DNA of 7,031 nt from Frankiaceae bacterium (GTDB taxonomy: Bacteria; Actinomycetota; Actinomycetes; JADGOU01): assembly GCA_017882835.1 (NCBI GenBank), contig JADGOU010000155.1:1-7031 (forward strand), read 5' to 3'. The position numbers and the translations under genes are program-made. Position 1 is the first letter of the stretch. Every line of letters begins with the position of its first letter. The notes under the pieces were generated by a model, which had not been told where the DNA came from, did no database searches, and was given only the letters and a program-made list of their open reading frames with translations. Positions 1-6,203 of this stretch are shown here, piece by piece.

Positions 1-154
1 GGGGCAGTTGAGGGGGTGGGTGGACAAGTGGGCGTGGGTCAGCGGGGACGGCCCGAAAGCGATCTTCGCCGGTGCGGTGTCGTGGCTGCGGGAGCGGGGC
101 GTGCTGCTGCCGGGGGTCAGTACGTTGACGCCAACCCGACGCCTCATGATCTAA
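1..154 (+). pseudogene. Tn3-family transposase N-terminal fragment (DUF4158-like), broken
   Basis: Reading from base 2, this frame is open from the left edge to a TAA at 152-154 and encodes about 50 residues. The core, WLRERGVLLPGVSTLT with an upstream WVDKWAWVSGDGPKAIF stretch, looks like the N-terminal DUF4158 region of Tn3-type transposases, in which a W/L-rich helix is followed by LLPGV-S/T-x-L. In the family this is followed by several hundred more residues, including the DDE catalytic domain. Here the resemblance stops right after TLT, then seven unrelated residues (PTRRLMI) and the stop. The fragment is therefore cut at its 3' side by a frameshift or a recombination junction; its beginning lies outside the window. 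No Tn3 terminal inverted repeat was recognised at the break. The family call rests on recalled motif similarity over a short stretch, so it is moderately sure; loss of function is likely. Confidence 0.6.
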
Positions 155-172
155 CTCGCCATGTGTCGGGTG

Positions 173-197
173 GCCGGGGGGAATCGCACCCCCCGGC
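173..197. terminator. Strong GC hairpin between transposase remnant and permease
   Basis: A perfect 9-bp stem, GCCGGGGGG (173-181) against CCCCCCGGC (189-197), encloses a 7-base loop. It starts 18 bases after the stop of the transposase fragment and lies about 90-115 bases beyond the end of the minus-strand permease gene, so it sits between convergent reading frames and could stop transcription from either side. There is no real T-tract on either strand (only TTG follows on the plus strand). It is a stem-type terminator candidate, as is common in high-GC actinobacteria, not a classical one. Confidence 0.5.
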
Positions 198-272
198 TTG
201 ATCGACGTTGCTGCCAGCCAGCGGTGAACCATGTCCCGTGGCATCGGTTCGGATGTCGACAAGCCCAGGACA

Positions 273-285
273 GCCCGGACCGGGC
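273..285 (-). terminator. Small GC hairpin just after the permease stop codon
   Basis: GCCCGG (273-278) and CCGGGC (280-285) are perfectly complementary around a single A, which gives a practical stem of five pairs and a 3-base loop. The structure begins one base after the permease TGA. No U-rich run follows on the minus strand. It may act with the larger hairpin at 173-197 as a tandem terminator or protect the 3' end of the permease mRNA. Confidence 0.35.
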
Positions 286-286
286 G

Positions 287-1624
287 TCATTCCTGGACGA
301 ACTCGATCTCCGGCGGGGGACGCCGGAAGAGCCTCGTCAGGTAGGTGAGGTAAAGGATGCCGCAGGTCAGCCAAATCAGGCCGAGCAGTTTCGCCTTACC
401 GTCGAGATGGAAAAGCAGGTAGATATCCACGACGGCCCCAACGGCCGGAAAGACGACGTGGGTCACCACGCTTTGCCTGGGCCCCTCGGCGCGGCCGCGG
501 ATGAATATGGCGATCACGCAGAGATTCACGAAAGTGAAGGCGCTGAACGCGCCAAAATTGATGAAGGACGTCGAGGTGGCGACGGTCAGCCTGAGTGCGA
601 TCAGCCCGACCGCCCCGGATAGGAGAATATTGATCGCCGGGGTGTGGAATCTCGGGTGGATGTAGCCGAAGACCCGCTTGGGAAACACCGAGTCGCGCCC
701 CATCGCGTAGAGAAGCCTGGCCACACTAGCTTGGGCGGCGAGTCCAGAGGCGAACTGCGTCACGACCAGCCCGGCGAGGAAGACTGAAGAGAACAGGTTG
801 CCGCCGATGGTCTTGGCGATCGCGAACGCGGCCGAATCGACGTCGACGAAGGCCGCGCCCGGATGCACCAGCTGAGTGGCGTAGGTGACGACCAGGAAGA
901 TGCCGCCGCCGATCAGCAGGACCAGCAGGATCGCCCGCGGGATGGTCTTCCTCGGTTCCAAGGTTTCTTCGGTCAACGTCGTGATCGCGTCGAAGCCTAA
1001 GAAGGAGTAGGCGGCCAGCGCCGCGCCCGCCGACACGCCGGAGATGGAGGTGTGACTGTTCAGGAACGGGGTGCTGCTCACCAGGCCCCCGGCGCCGGCC
1101 GCGTGGAACACCTGCCGCAGGGACAACGCGACGAAGATGCCGAGCACGAGGATCTGAAACGCCATGAGAAGGATGTTGGCGTTCGCCGCGGCCTTGATTC
1201 CGATGAGATTCAGCGCTGAGGTGATGACGATGAAGGCGACGATCCAGATCCACGTCGGGACACCCGGAAACTTCGCGGACAGAAAGGCGGCGCCGATGAG
1301 CCAGATGACCATGGGAAGAAAGAAGTAGTCGAGCAGTACGGCCCACCCGACCAGAAAGCCGACCCGGCTGTCGATCGAACGGCGGGTATAGGCGTAGGCA
1401 GATCCGGCCACCGGAAACAGGGTCGACATCTTGCCGTAGCTCAAGGCCGTGAACAGCAACGCGACGAGCGCCAGCAGGTAGCCAGTGGGCGTCGACCCGT
1501 GGGTCGCTTCGGCCAGCACCCCGAAGGTCCCAAGCACGATCATGGGTGCGAGGTAGGCGAGGCCGAAGAGAACGACGGGCCGCAGCGTCAACGAGCGGGT
1601 GAGACTCGGGGGGTGGGTGACCAT
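287..1624 (-). CDS. APC-family permease, PuuP-like (putrescine / amino acid importer)
   Basis: Inner-membrane secondary transporter of 445 residues, a normal length for the amino acid-polyamine-organocation family, with about 12 hydrophobic segments. It resembles E. coli PuuP, the proton-coupled putrescine importer, over nearly its whole length. Shared blocks include GLAYLAPM (21-28), GSAYAYTRRSI (74-84), VGFLVGWAVLLDYFFLPM (88-105), SFLGFDAITTLTEET (207-221), ASGLAAQASVARLLYAMGRD (292-311) and VFGYIHPRFHTPAIN (318-332). The ATG at 1624 is supported by an AGGAG Shine-Dalgarno sequence eight bases upstream. The gene follows the amidohydrolase on the same strand after 75 bases, so the two are probably co-transcribed. 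Its sampled G+C (about 62% over 481-660, 57% over 1201-1260) is clearly below that of the dehydrogenase and gabT. Putrescine is the best guess for the substrate; a related diamine, GABA or another amino acid is possible. The family is certain, the substrate is inferred. Confidence 0.88.
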   Translation of the reverse strand: MVTHPPSLTRSLTLRPVVLFGLAYLAPMIVLGTFGVLAEATHGSTPTGYLLALVALLFTALSYGKMSTLFPVAGSAYAYTRRSIDSRVGFLVGWAVLLDYFFLPMVIWLIGAAFLSAKFPGVPTWIWIVAFIVITSALNLIGIKAAANANILLMAFQILVLGIFVALSLRQVFHAAGAGGLVSSTPFLNSHTSISGVSAGAALAAYSFLGFDAITTLTEETLEPRKTIPRAILLVLLIGGGIFLVVTYATQLVHPGAAFVDVDSAAFAIAKTIGGNLFSSVFLAGLVVTQFASGLAAQASVARLLYAMGRDSVFPKRVFGYIHPRFHTPAINILLSGAVGLIALRLTVATSTSFINFGAFSAFTFVNLCVIAIFIRGRAEGPRQSVVTHVVFPAVGAVVDIYLLFHLDGKAKLLGLIWLTCGILYLTYLTRLFRRPPPEIEFVQE

Positions 1625-1632
1625 TGAGACTG

Positions 1633-1637
1633 CTCCT
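1633..1637 (-). promoter_or_regulatory. Ribosome binding site of the permease gene
   Basis: The minus strand reads AGGAG followed by eight bases (CAGTCTCA) and then ATG. This near-ideal Shine-Dalgarno sequence fixes the permease start at 1624. It lies six bases beyond the intercistronic stem-loop at 1644-1676. Confidence 0.8.
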
Positions 1638-1643
1638 GTCGGT

Positions 1644-1676
1644 CGACCACGATGTCGCGGCGACGGGGTGTGGTCG
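1644..1676 (-). other. Nested stem-loop between amidohydrolase and permease genes
   Basis: CGACCAC (1644-1650) pairs perfectly with GTGGTCG (1670-1676), and inside this lies a second small stem, GTCG (1654-1657) with CGAC (1661-1664). The structure occupies most of the 75-base gap between the two minus-strand genes and ends six bases before the permease Shine-Dalgarno sequence. It could set the relative expression of the two genes through partial termination, mRNA processing or control of translation; it lacks a U-tract. The structure is visible in the sequence, any function is inference. Confidence 0.35.
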
Positions 1677-1699
1677 TAGTGGGCGTGTGGCGGTGCTCG

Positions 1700-2578
1700 T
1701 CAGCCACTGCTGGTCGGGCGCCAGCGCTTCGGATCCATGCGGCCCTGATAAAGCGGCAGCTCCAGCGGTTCATCGGCGTCGCGGAACTGATCCCACATCC
1801 GGTTGAGGCCGGCGGTCCCGAACGTGCGGACGCGGGTGACGTCGTCCAGATCAAGAACGTCGGTCAGGACCGTCGGTGCTTCGGCCGCCCCAACCCGGAC
1901 CCGACCCTCCGGATCGACGACGACGCTTCGGCCGGTGCCGAGGGGGGCAGCGGCGTTCACGCTGATGACAAAGACTTGGTTCGTGATGGCGTTGGCGCGG
2001 GCCAGCACAACCTCTTGGTCCCGGTCGCAGGTTGTGGTCTGCGTCGGATTGACGATCACTTCGGCGCCCATCCAAGCGAGGTGCCGAGCTACCTCTGGGA
2101 ACCACGCGTCGTAACAGATGGACACACCAATGCGGCCGACGGGAAGATCAAAGACCACAAACCGGTCCCCCGGCAGGTACGGCTCGTAGGGGCGCCAGGG
2201 GAAGCACTTGCGGTAGGAGGCGACGAGCTCCCCGGTCGGCGACAACACCACGGCGGTGTTGTACAGCGCCCCATCCTCTCCGAGTTCGCAGACGGTGCCC
2301 GGCATCAGCCACACCCCGAGGTCCCCGGCCAGCTCGCCCAGCAGCTTGACCCTCGGACCGTCCAGCGGCTCGGCGGCCGCCCGCAACGCGGCGTTCCGCT
2401 CCGCCAGGAGCCCGTCGACCCCGAACAGATGCAGCTCCGGGTAGATCGCGAGCCGGGTGTTCGGGAAGTCATCCATCAGCGCGGCGACCTGATCGGCGAA
2501 ACCGGGCCTGGCGCCCGTCAGCGGCACGGGGGGAACCTGAGCGACCGCGAGAGGCAGCAGGCGCGACACCGGCTCCAC
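1700..2578 (-). CDS. Nitrilase-superfamily carbon-nitrogen hydrolase (amidase)
   Basis: Predicted cytoplasmic amidohydrolase of 292 residues, typical for the nitrilase superfamily, which hydrolyses C-N bonds through a Glu-Lys-Cys triad. Numbered from the chosen start, the triad is Glu48 (IYPELHLFG), Lys124 (SYRKCFPW) and Cys155 (SICYDAWFPE). The extra Glu132 in the PYEPYLPG segment matches the second glutamate seen in amidase branches. Further family blocks are LYNTAVVLSPTGE and GAEVIVNPTQTTT. The ICYD rather than nitrile-type motif favours an amidase or carbamoylase over a true nitrilase. The start is taken as GTG at 2578 because AGGA lies five bases upstream. A GTG at 2608 gives 302 residues but has no ribosome binding site, and GTG at 2569 is another option. 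It precedes the PuuP-like permease on the same strand. Candidate substrates are N-carbamoylputrescine, 4-guanidinobutyramide or 5-aminovaleramide, judged only from neighbours; the actual substrate is unknown. Confidence 0.87.
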   Translation of the reverse strand: MEPVSRLLPLAVAQVPPVPLTGARPGFADQVAALMDDFPNTRLAIYPELHLFGVDGLLAERNAALRAAAEPLDGPRVKLLGELAGDLGVWLMPGTVCELGEDGALYNTAVVLSPTGELVASYRKCFPWRPYEPYLPGDRFVVFDLPVGRIGVSICYDAWFPEVARHLAWMGAEVIVNPTQTTTCDRDQEVVLARANAITNQVFVISVNAAAPLGTGRSVVVDPEGRVRVGAAEAPTVLTDVLDLDDVTRVRTFGTAGLNRMWDQFRDADEPLELPLYQGRMDPKRWRPTSSG

Positions 2579-2583
2579 CTGTT

Positions 2584-2587
2584 TCCT
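2584..2587 (-). promoter_or_regulatory. Ribosome binding site deciding the amidohydrolase start
   Basis: The minus strand reads AGGA, then AACAG, then GTG at 2578. This five-base spacing supports GTG 2578 over the upstream GTG at 2608, whose preceding bases hold no purine-rich Shine-Dalgarno stretch. Confidence 0.5.
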
Positions 2588-2628
2588 GGGGTGGCGGAGT
2601 TGTATCACCCAACCCGTCTGGTGCGCTC

Positions 2629-2656
2629 AGCCCGACGGCTATCGGAGCGCTCCGAT
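2629..2656. promoter_or_regulatory. Perfect 16-bp palindrome with abutting dyad, candidate operator
   Basis: ATCGGAGCGCTCCGAT at 2641-2656 is a perfect 16-bp palindrome. Directly beside it, with no gap, AGCC (2629-2632) and GGCT (2637-2640) form a second small dyad around CGAC. The pair lies about 50-80 bases upstream of the amidohydrolase start, in the gap behind the glutamate dehydrogenase gene. The length and full symmetry suit the binding site of a dimeric repressor. In RNA the palindrome could form a six-pair stem with a GCGC loop, so it might instead help end the dehydrogenase transcript. No convincing -10/-35 pair was seen near it. Confidence 0.4.
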
Positions 2657-2762
2657 CTCCTTGGCAGGAGTAGTTGAGACACCGGTACACCCTGACTCTC
2701 AGCCACCGCCCCCGAAAGGTGGAACAGGGTGCTCGACCGGCATCGTCGACTCCCCGGCGACC

Positions 2763-2783
2763 GCGCCGAGCCGGGGCTCGCGC
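2763..2783 (-). terminator. GC hairpin downstream of the glutamate dehydrogenase gene
   Basis: CGAGC (2767-2771) and GCTCG (2776-2780) form a five-pair stem around CGGG, extended by GCG (2763-2765) with CGC (2781-2783) past one bulged C. It starts 22 bases beyond the dehydrogenase stop on the minus strand. There is no U-run, so it is only a candidate for transcript ending or 3'-end protection. The rest of the 2579-2805 gap shows no convincing reading frame. Confidence 0.35.
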
Positions 2784-2805
2784 TGGGTTCGACTCCGAAC
2801 GAGAG

Positions 2806-5800
2806 TCAGCGACCGGGACGGGGCAGCGGCGGGCCGAGCTCGGCAGCGCCCCAGCCGCCGGTCTGGGCTAGGTCGCGGACTTCTTGGAGCGCCACCGAGA
2901 GCATCGCGAGGTCTAGGTCGCCGCTCGCCATAAGGTCCCGCAAGACCTGCCGGCAGCGGGCGACCCGCTGGGCGTTGTCCTCGAGCCAGTCCGCCAGGAT
3001 CCGCGAGGTGTCGCCGGGTCCGGCGCCGCGCAGCACACCCGCGGTGAGCCACCGCCGCTGCATCGCCACTTCGTCGCGCAACCCGGCCTTTGCGGCGAGC
3101 TCCCAGTGCGAGTCGAGTGGCCCGCCAACCACTTGCGTCTCGAGCCAGTCCAGGCCCAGCGCGTCGCTGACCGCGAAGTAGGTGCGGGCCACCAGGTCGG
3201 GGTGGCGGCCCAGCGCGCTGCCCAGCTCAACGATGTCGAGGGCCGCGGTCAGTGGTGCGAGCTCGGCGATGGACGCGGCCACGGACTCGCTGACACCGGA
3301 GGCGACCAGCTCCCCCGTCCGTCGAGCCAGTCGGTCCGTCTGCGCCAGCGACAGCATCGACGGTAGTAGAGTACGGAACTCCTCGAGCGGCGAGCGGAAC
3401 CGCTCGACCTCGGCGGTAACGTCGAGTGGCTGGCGGCGGGTGCGCAGCAGCCAGCTGAGTGTGTGCTCGAGGAAGAGCTGCACGTCCCGGGACAGCTCCG
3501 GGCGCACCGGGCCGGCATCCGCGCCGGCGAACCCAGCCCATCCGCCGGGCAGTTTGAACACGTCGCGGACGATGCGGTAGGCGCGGGTGACGTCGGCGGT
3601 GCCAGCGCCGGTCCGTTCCTGCAGCCGGTAGATGAAGCCCGGCCCCAGCGCGTTGACGAGGTCGTTGCTGAGCCGGGTCGCGATGATCTCTCGGTGGAGC
3701 GGGTGGTCGGCGATCCAGGGGCGGCAGCGCTCGACGACCGCCGGCGGAAAGTACTCGTACAGCTCGCTCCCGAAGTAGGGATTCGCCGGGACGTCGGAGC
3801 GCAGCAGCTCCTCCCGCACGAGGTTCTTCGAGTGGGCGAGCAGGACCGCGATGTCCGGTCGGGGCAGTCCCTGGCCGGATTCCTGTCGGGTGGCGAGCTC
3901 CGCCTCGTCGGGCAGCGATTCGAGCGCGCGGTCCAACCCGGTCTCCGCCTCCAGGTTACGGATTAGCCGGGCGTGGCGGTCCAGGTCATGGCTGGACTGA
4001 GCCTCCGCCGCGCTGATCGCCTCCGCCTGGAGCTCGTTGTCGCGCAGCACGTCGCGGACGACGTCGTCGGCGACGGAGGACAGCAGGTCGTCGCGCTCGG
4101 CGCGGTCCAGTTCGCCGCGCAGGACCGCCGCGTCGAGCAGAATCTTGAGGTTGACCTCGTGGTCGGAGGTGTCGACGCCGGCCGAGTTATCGATGAAGTC
4201 GGTGTTGATCCGGCCGCCCGCGTCGGCGTACTCGATCCGGCCGCGCCGGGTGACGCCGAGGTTGCCACCCTCGGCGACGACCCGGCAGCGCAGAGTCTTC
4301 GCGTCCACTCGCACCGCGTCGTTGGCCCGGTCGGCGGCGTCCGTGTTGGTCTCGCCGCTTGCCTTGACATAGGTGCCGATACCGCCGTTCCACAGCAGGT
4401 CGACCGGGGCGCGCAGCAGGGCCTGGATAACCTCGGCCGGCGGCAGCTCTACCGCGTCGACGCCCAGCCGCCGACGCACCAGCGCCGAGAGCGGGATGGA
4501 CTTCGCAGTCCGCGCGAAGATCCCGCCGCCCGGGGACAGCACGGCGGTGTCGTAGTTCATCCAGGTCGAGCCGGGGAGCCGGAAGAGCCGCTCCCGCTCG
4601 GCGAAGGAGATCTCGGGGTCGGGGTCCGGGTCGAGGAAGACGTGCCGATGGTCGAACGCGCCGACGAGTCGAAGTTGCCGGGACAACAGCATCCCGTTGC
4701 CGAAGACGTCACCGGACATGTCGCCGATCCCCACGACCGTGATCTCTTGCCGGCGCGCGTCCACGCCCAGCTCGCGGAAGTGGTGCCGGACGGACACCCA
4801 GGCGCCGCGTGCGGTGATGCCCATCGTCTTGTGGTCGTAGCCGGCGGAGCCACCGGAGGCGAAGGCGTCGCCCAGCCAGAAGTAGTACTCGGCGGCGACC
4901 TCGTTGGCGAGGTCCGAGAACGAGGCGGTGCCCTTGTCGGCGGCCACCACCAGGTAAGGGTCCGGATCGTCCAGGCACACGGTTTCCGGCGGCGCGACGA
5001 TTGCGCCCTCGACGATGTTGTCGGTGATGTCGAGCAGGCCACGGATGAATGTGACGTAGCAGCGCCGCACCTCCGCGGTCGCCGCGGTCTTCTCGAGTGC
5101 CTCCAGTGGTCTCTTGACCACGAACGCGCCCTTGGCCCCGCCGGGTACGATCACTGCATTCTTGACGTGCTGGGCGGTCGCCAGGCCCAGCACCTCCGTG
5201 CGGAAGTCCTCCGGCCGGTCTGACCAGCGGATGCCCCCGCGGGCGACCTTCGCGGCGCGCAGGTGCAGCCCCTCCATTTGGGGTGAGTAGACGAACGTCT
5301 CCACCGGCGGGCGTGGGCGCGGCAGGAGTGGCAGCCGCGCAGTGTCGAGCTTGAACGAGAAGTACGGCTTCGGCTCCGAGTCGGGGCCATGCTGGAAATA
5401 GTTGGTGCGTACGGTCGCCAGGACGAATTGCCACAGCCCGCGCAGCAGTCGGTCCTCATCGAGGTTCGTCACCTGCTCGAGCAGGTGCTCGAACTCGCCA
5501 ACCGCACCGGCGTCGGTAACGCTGCCGCCGACCGGGTCCAGCCGCTCCGCGAACGCCGCGACAACAGCTCGCGCCACCGCCGGCCGCTGGCCGAGCGTCC
5601 GCTCGACGTAGGCCTGGCTGAACGTGAGGCCGGCCTGTCGCAGGTAGCGGTACGCCGCCCGGATCAGCGCAACCTGCCGCCAGCTCAGCCCGGCGGCGAG
5701 GACGAGCGCGTTCAGGCCGTCCACCTCGGCCCGGCCGTCCCACACTGCAGCGAAGGTGTCGCGGACGAGCGGGGCGAGCATTGACAGCGGCAGGTCGGCG

Positions 5801-6030
5801 CGCTCGCAAACCACGCCGAAGTCGTCCACCCGGGTGGCCGGCGGGCGCCCGGGTGGCGGCGGGCCGAGCCGGTGATCGGCGACCCGCAAACCGAGCGACT
5901 CCAGTGGCGCGAGGACGTCGGACAACAGCGCCGGGTCGGCGGGCCAGACGAGCCGCAGCCGCAGCCCGCCCTCGGTCGCCGCGGACAGTTCGATGTCAGG
6001 GGATGCGGGCCCCCGGCCGTCGTCGAGCAT
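2806..6030 (-). CDS. gdh: NAD-specific glutamate dehydrogenase, large family, N-terminally short
   Basis: Catalyses oxidative deamination of glutamate to 2-oxoglutarate and ammonium with NAD+, in the cytoplasm. The 1074-residue product carries the hallmark blocks of the large bacterial NAD-GDH family (numbered from ATG 6030): ARGGIRWSDRPEDFRTE (263-279), VKNAVIVPGGAKGAF (289-303, Lys300 as likely catalytic lysine), ADKGTASFSDLANE (364-377, Asp365 as likely catalytic aspartate), VVGIGDMSGDVFGNGML (432-448, nucleotide-binding region), LLWNGGIGTYVK, and AEGGNLG through NTDFIDNSAGVDTSDHEVN. The helical C-terminal part looks complete. Known actinobacterial relatives have about 1,600 residues. Here some 500 N-terminal residues (ACT/PAS-type regulatory region) are absent; only one ACT-like segment (about 20-60) precedes the catalytic part. 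ATG 6030 has GGAG seven bases upstream; GTG 6036 in the same frame is too close to it. The frame upstream runs to a stop near 6203 without a usual start codon or GDH-like residues, so the shortness is not a start-choice error. It is divergent from gabT. Confidence 0.93.
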   Translation of the reverse strand: MLDDGRGPASPDIELSAATEGGLRLRLVWPADPALLSDVLAPLESLGLRVADHRLGPPPPGRPPATRVDDFGVVCERADLPLSMLAPLVRDTFAAVWDGRAEVDGLNALVLAAGLSWRQVALIRAAYRYLRQAGLTFSQAYVERTLGQRPAVARAVVAAFAERLDPVGGSVTDAGAVGEFEHLLEQVTNLDEDRLLRGLWQFVLATVRTNYFQHGPDSEPKPYFSFKLDTARLPLLPRPRPPVETFVYSPQMEGLHLRAAKVARGGIRWSDRPEDFRTEVLGLATAQHVKNAVIVPGGAKGAFVVKRPLEALEKTAATAEVRRCYVTFIRGLLDITDNIVEGAIVAPPETVCLDDPDPYLVVAADKGTASFSDLANEVAAEYYFWLGDAFASGGSAGYDHKTMGITARGAWVSVRHHFRELGVDARRQEITVVGIGDMSGDVFGNGMLLSRQLRLVGAFDHRHVFLDPDPDPEISFAERERLFRLPGSTWMNYDTAVLSPGGGIFARTAKSIPLSALVRRRLGVDAVELPPAEVIQALLRAPVDLLWNGGIGTYVKASGETNTDAADRANDAVRVDAKTLRCRVVAEGGNLGVTRRGRIEYADAGGRINTDFIDNSAGVDTSDHEVNLKILLDAAVLRGELDRAERDDLLSSVADDVVRDVLRDNELQAEAISAAEAQSSHDLDRHARLIRNLEAETGLDRALESLPDEAELATRQESGQGLPRPDIAVLLAHSKNLVREELLRSDVPANPYFGSELYEYFPPAVVERCRPWIADHPLHREIIATRLSNDLVNALGPGFIYRLQERTGAGTADVTRAYRIVRDVFKLPGGWAGFAGADAGPVRPELSRDVQLFLEHTLSWLLRTRRQPLDVTAEVERFRSPLEEFRTLLPSMLSLAQTDRLARRTGELVASGVSESVAASIAELAPLTAALDIVELGSALGRHPDLVARTYFAVSDALGLDWLETQVVGGPLDSHWELAAKAGLRDEVAMQRRWLTAGVLRGAGPGDTSRILADWLEDNAQRVARCRQVLRDLMASGDLDLAMLSVALQEVRDLAQTGGWGAAELGPPLPRPGR

Positions 6031-6037
6031 GATCACG

Positions 6038-6041
6038 CTCC
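6038..6041 (-). promoter_or_regulatory. Ribosome binding site deciding the dehydrogenase start
   Basis: The minus strand reads GACGGAG, then CGTGATC, then ATG. GGAG is seven bases from ATG 6030 but only one base from GTG 6036, so the ATG is the better start although both are in frame. Confidence 0.6.
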
Positions 6042-6055
6042 GTCTCGTCTTGCCG

Positions 6056-6084
6056 GGCAGGTCTGGCCGAGCCGTCGACCTGCC
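6056..6084. promoter_or_regulatory. 8-bp inverted repeat upstream of the dehydrogenase gene
   Basis: GGCAGGTC (6056-6063) is perfectly repeated in inverted orientation as GACCTGCC (6077-6084) across a 13-base spacer. The half-site centres are 21 bases apart, two helical turns, which suits a dimeric regulator binding one face of the DNA. It lies 26-54 bases before the dehydrogenase ATG and about 120 bases before gabT. In dehydrogenase mRNA it could also form a 5'-leader stem. The regulator is unknown. Confidence 0.4.
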
Positions 6085-6094
6085 AGCGCCACCC

Positions 6095-6126
6095 GGTGCC
6101 CGACCAGGTCCTTGCGCTGGTGCACC
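6095..6126. promoter_or_regulatory. Interrupted dyad in the gdh-gabT divergent control region
   Basis: GGTGC (6095-6099) pairs with GCACC (6122-6126), and ACCAG (6103-6107) pairs with CTGGT (6117-6121) around a nine-base loop. Three unpaired bases on the left arm interrupt an otherwise ten-pair dyad. It sits roughly mid-way between the two divergent genes. No clear promoter hexamers were found in the 173-base gap; TTGAAG at 6143 could be a weak -35 for gabT but no matching -10 was seen. Confidence 0.25.
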
Positions 6127-6192
6127 CTTGTGGTGTCGGTGGTTGAAGGACTGCCGATGCGGCTCCAGGCTGCCACCGTGGCGCGCACAATG

Positions 6193-6198
6193 AGGGGA
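6193..6198 (+). promoter_or_regulatory. Ribosome binding site of gabT
   Basis: AGGGGA precedes the ATG at 6204 by five bases. It supports this start for the transaminase; no alternative in-frame start with a comparable site was seen upstream. Confidence 0.65.
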
Positions 6199-6203
6199 CG
6201 GTC

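Noticed and set aside
161..622. Plus-strand open frame of 153 codons opposite the permease gene
   Set aside because: It is a shadow of the high-GC permease gene on the other strand: the product is low in complexity and resembles no family, while the minus frame matches PuuP throughout.
2242..2262. 8-bp perfect inverted repeat ACAACACC / GGTGTTGT inside the amidohydrolase gene
   Set aside because: It falls on codons for a family-typical YNTAVVL segment, so the symmetry is readily explained by coding constraint.
1652..2677. Plus-strand open frame of 341 codons opposite the amidohydrolase
   Set aside because: Its product has no recognisable motif, and the minus strand encodes a complete nitrilase-family triad over the same bases.
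2783..2800. GGGTTCGACTCC, similar to a tRNA T-arm
   Set aside because: The flanking bases do not form the T-stem, and no anticodon arm or acceptor stem could be found around it. It is more likely chance or the small GTTCG/CGAAC hairpin.
3973..5223. Plus-strand open frame of 416 codons inside the dehydrogenase gene
   Set aside because: Long antisense frames are expected in GC-rich genes with strong third-position bias. The overlapping minus frame carries all glutamate dehydrogenase motifs; this frame carries none.
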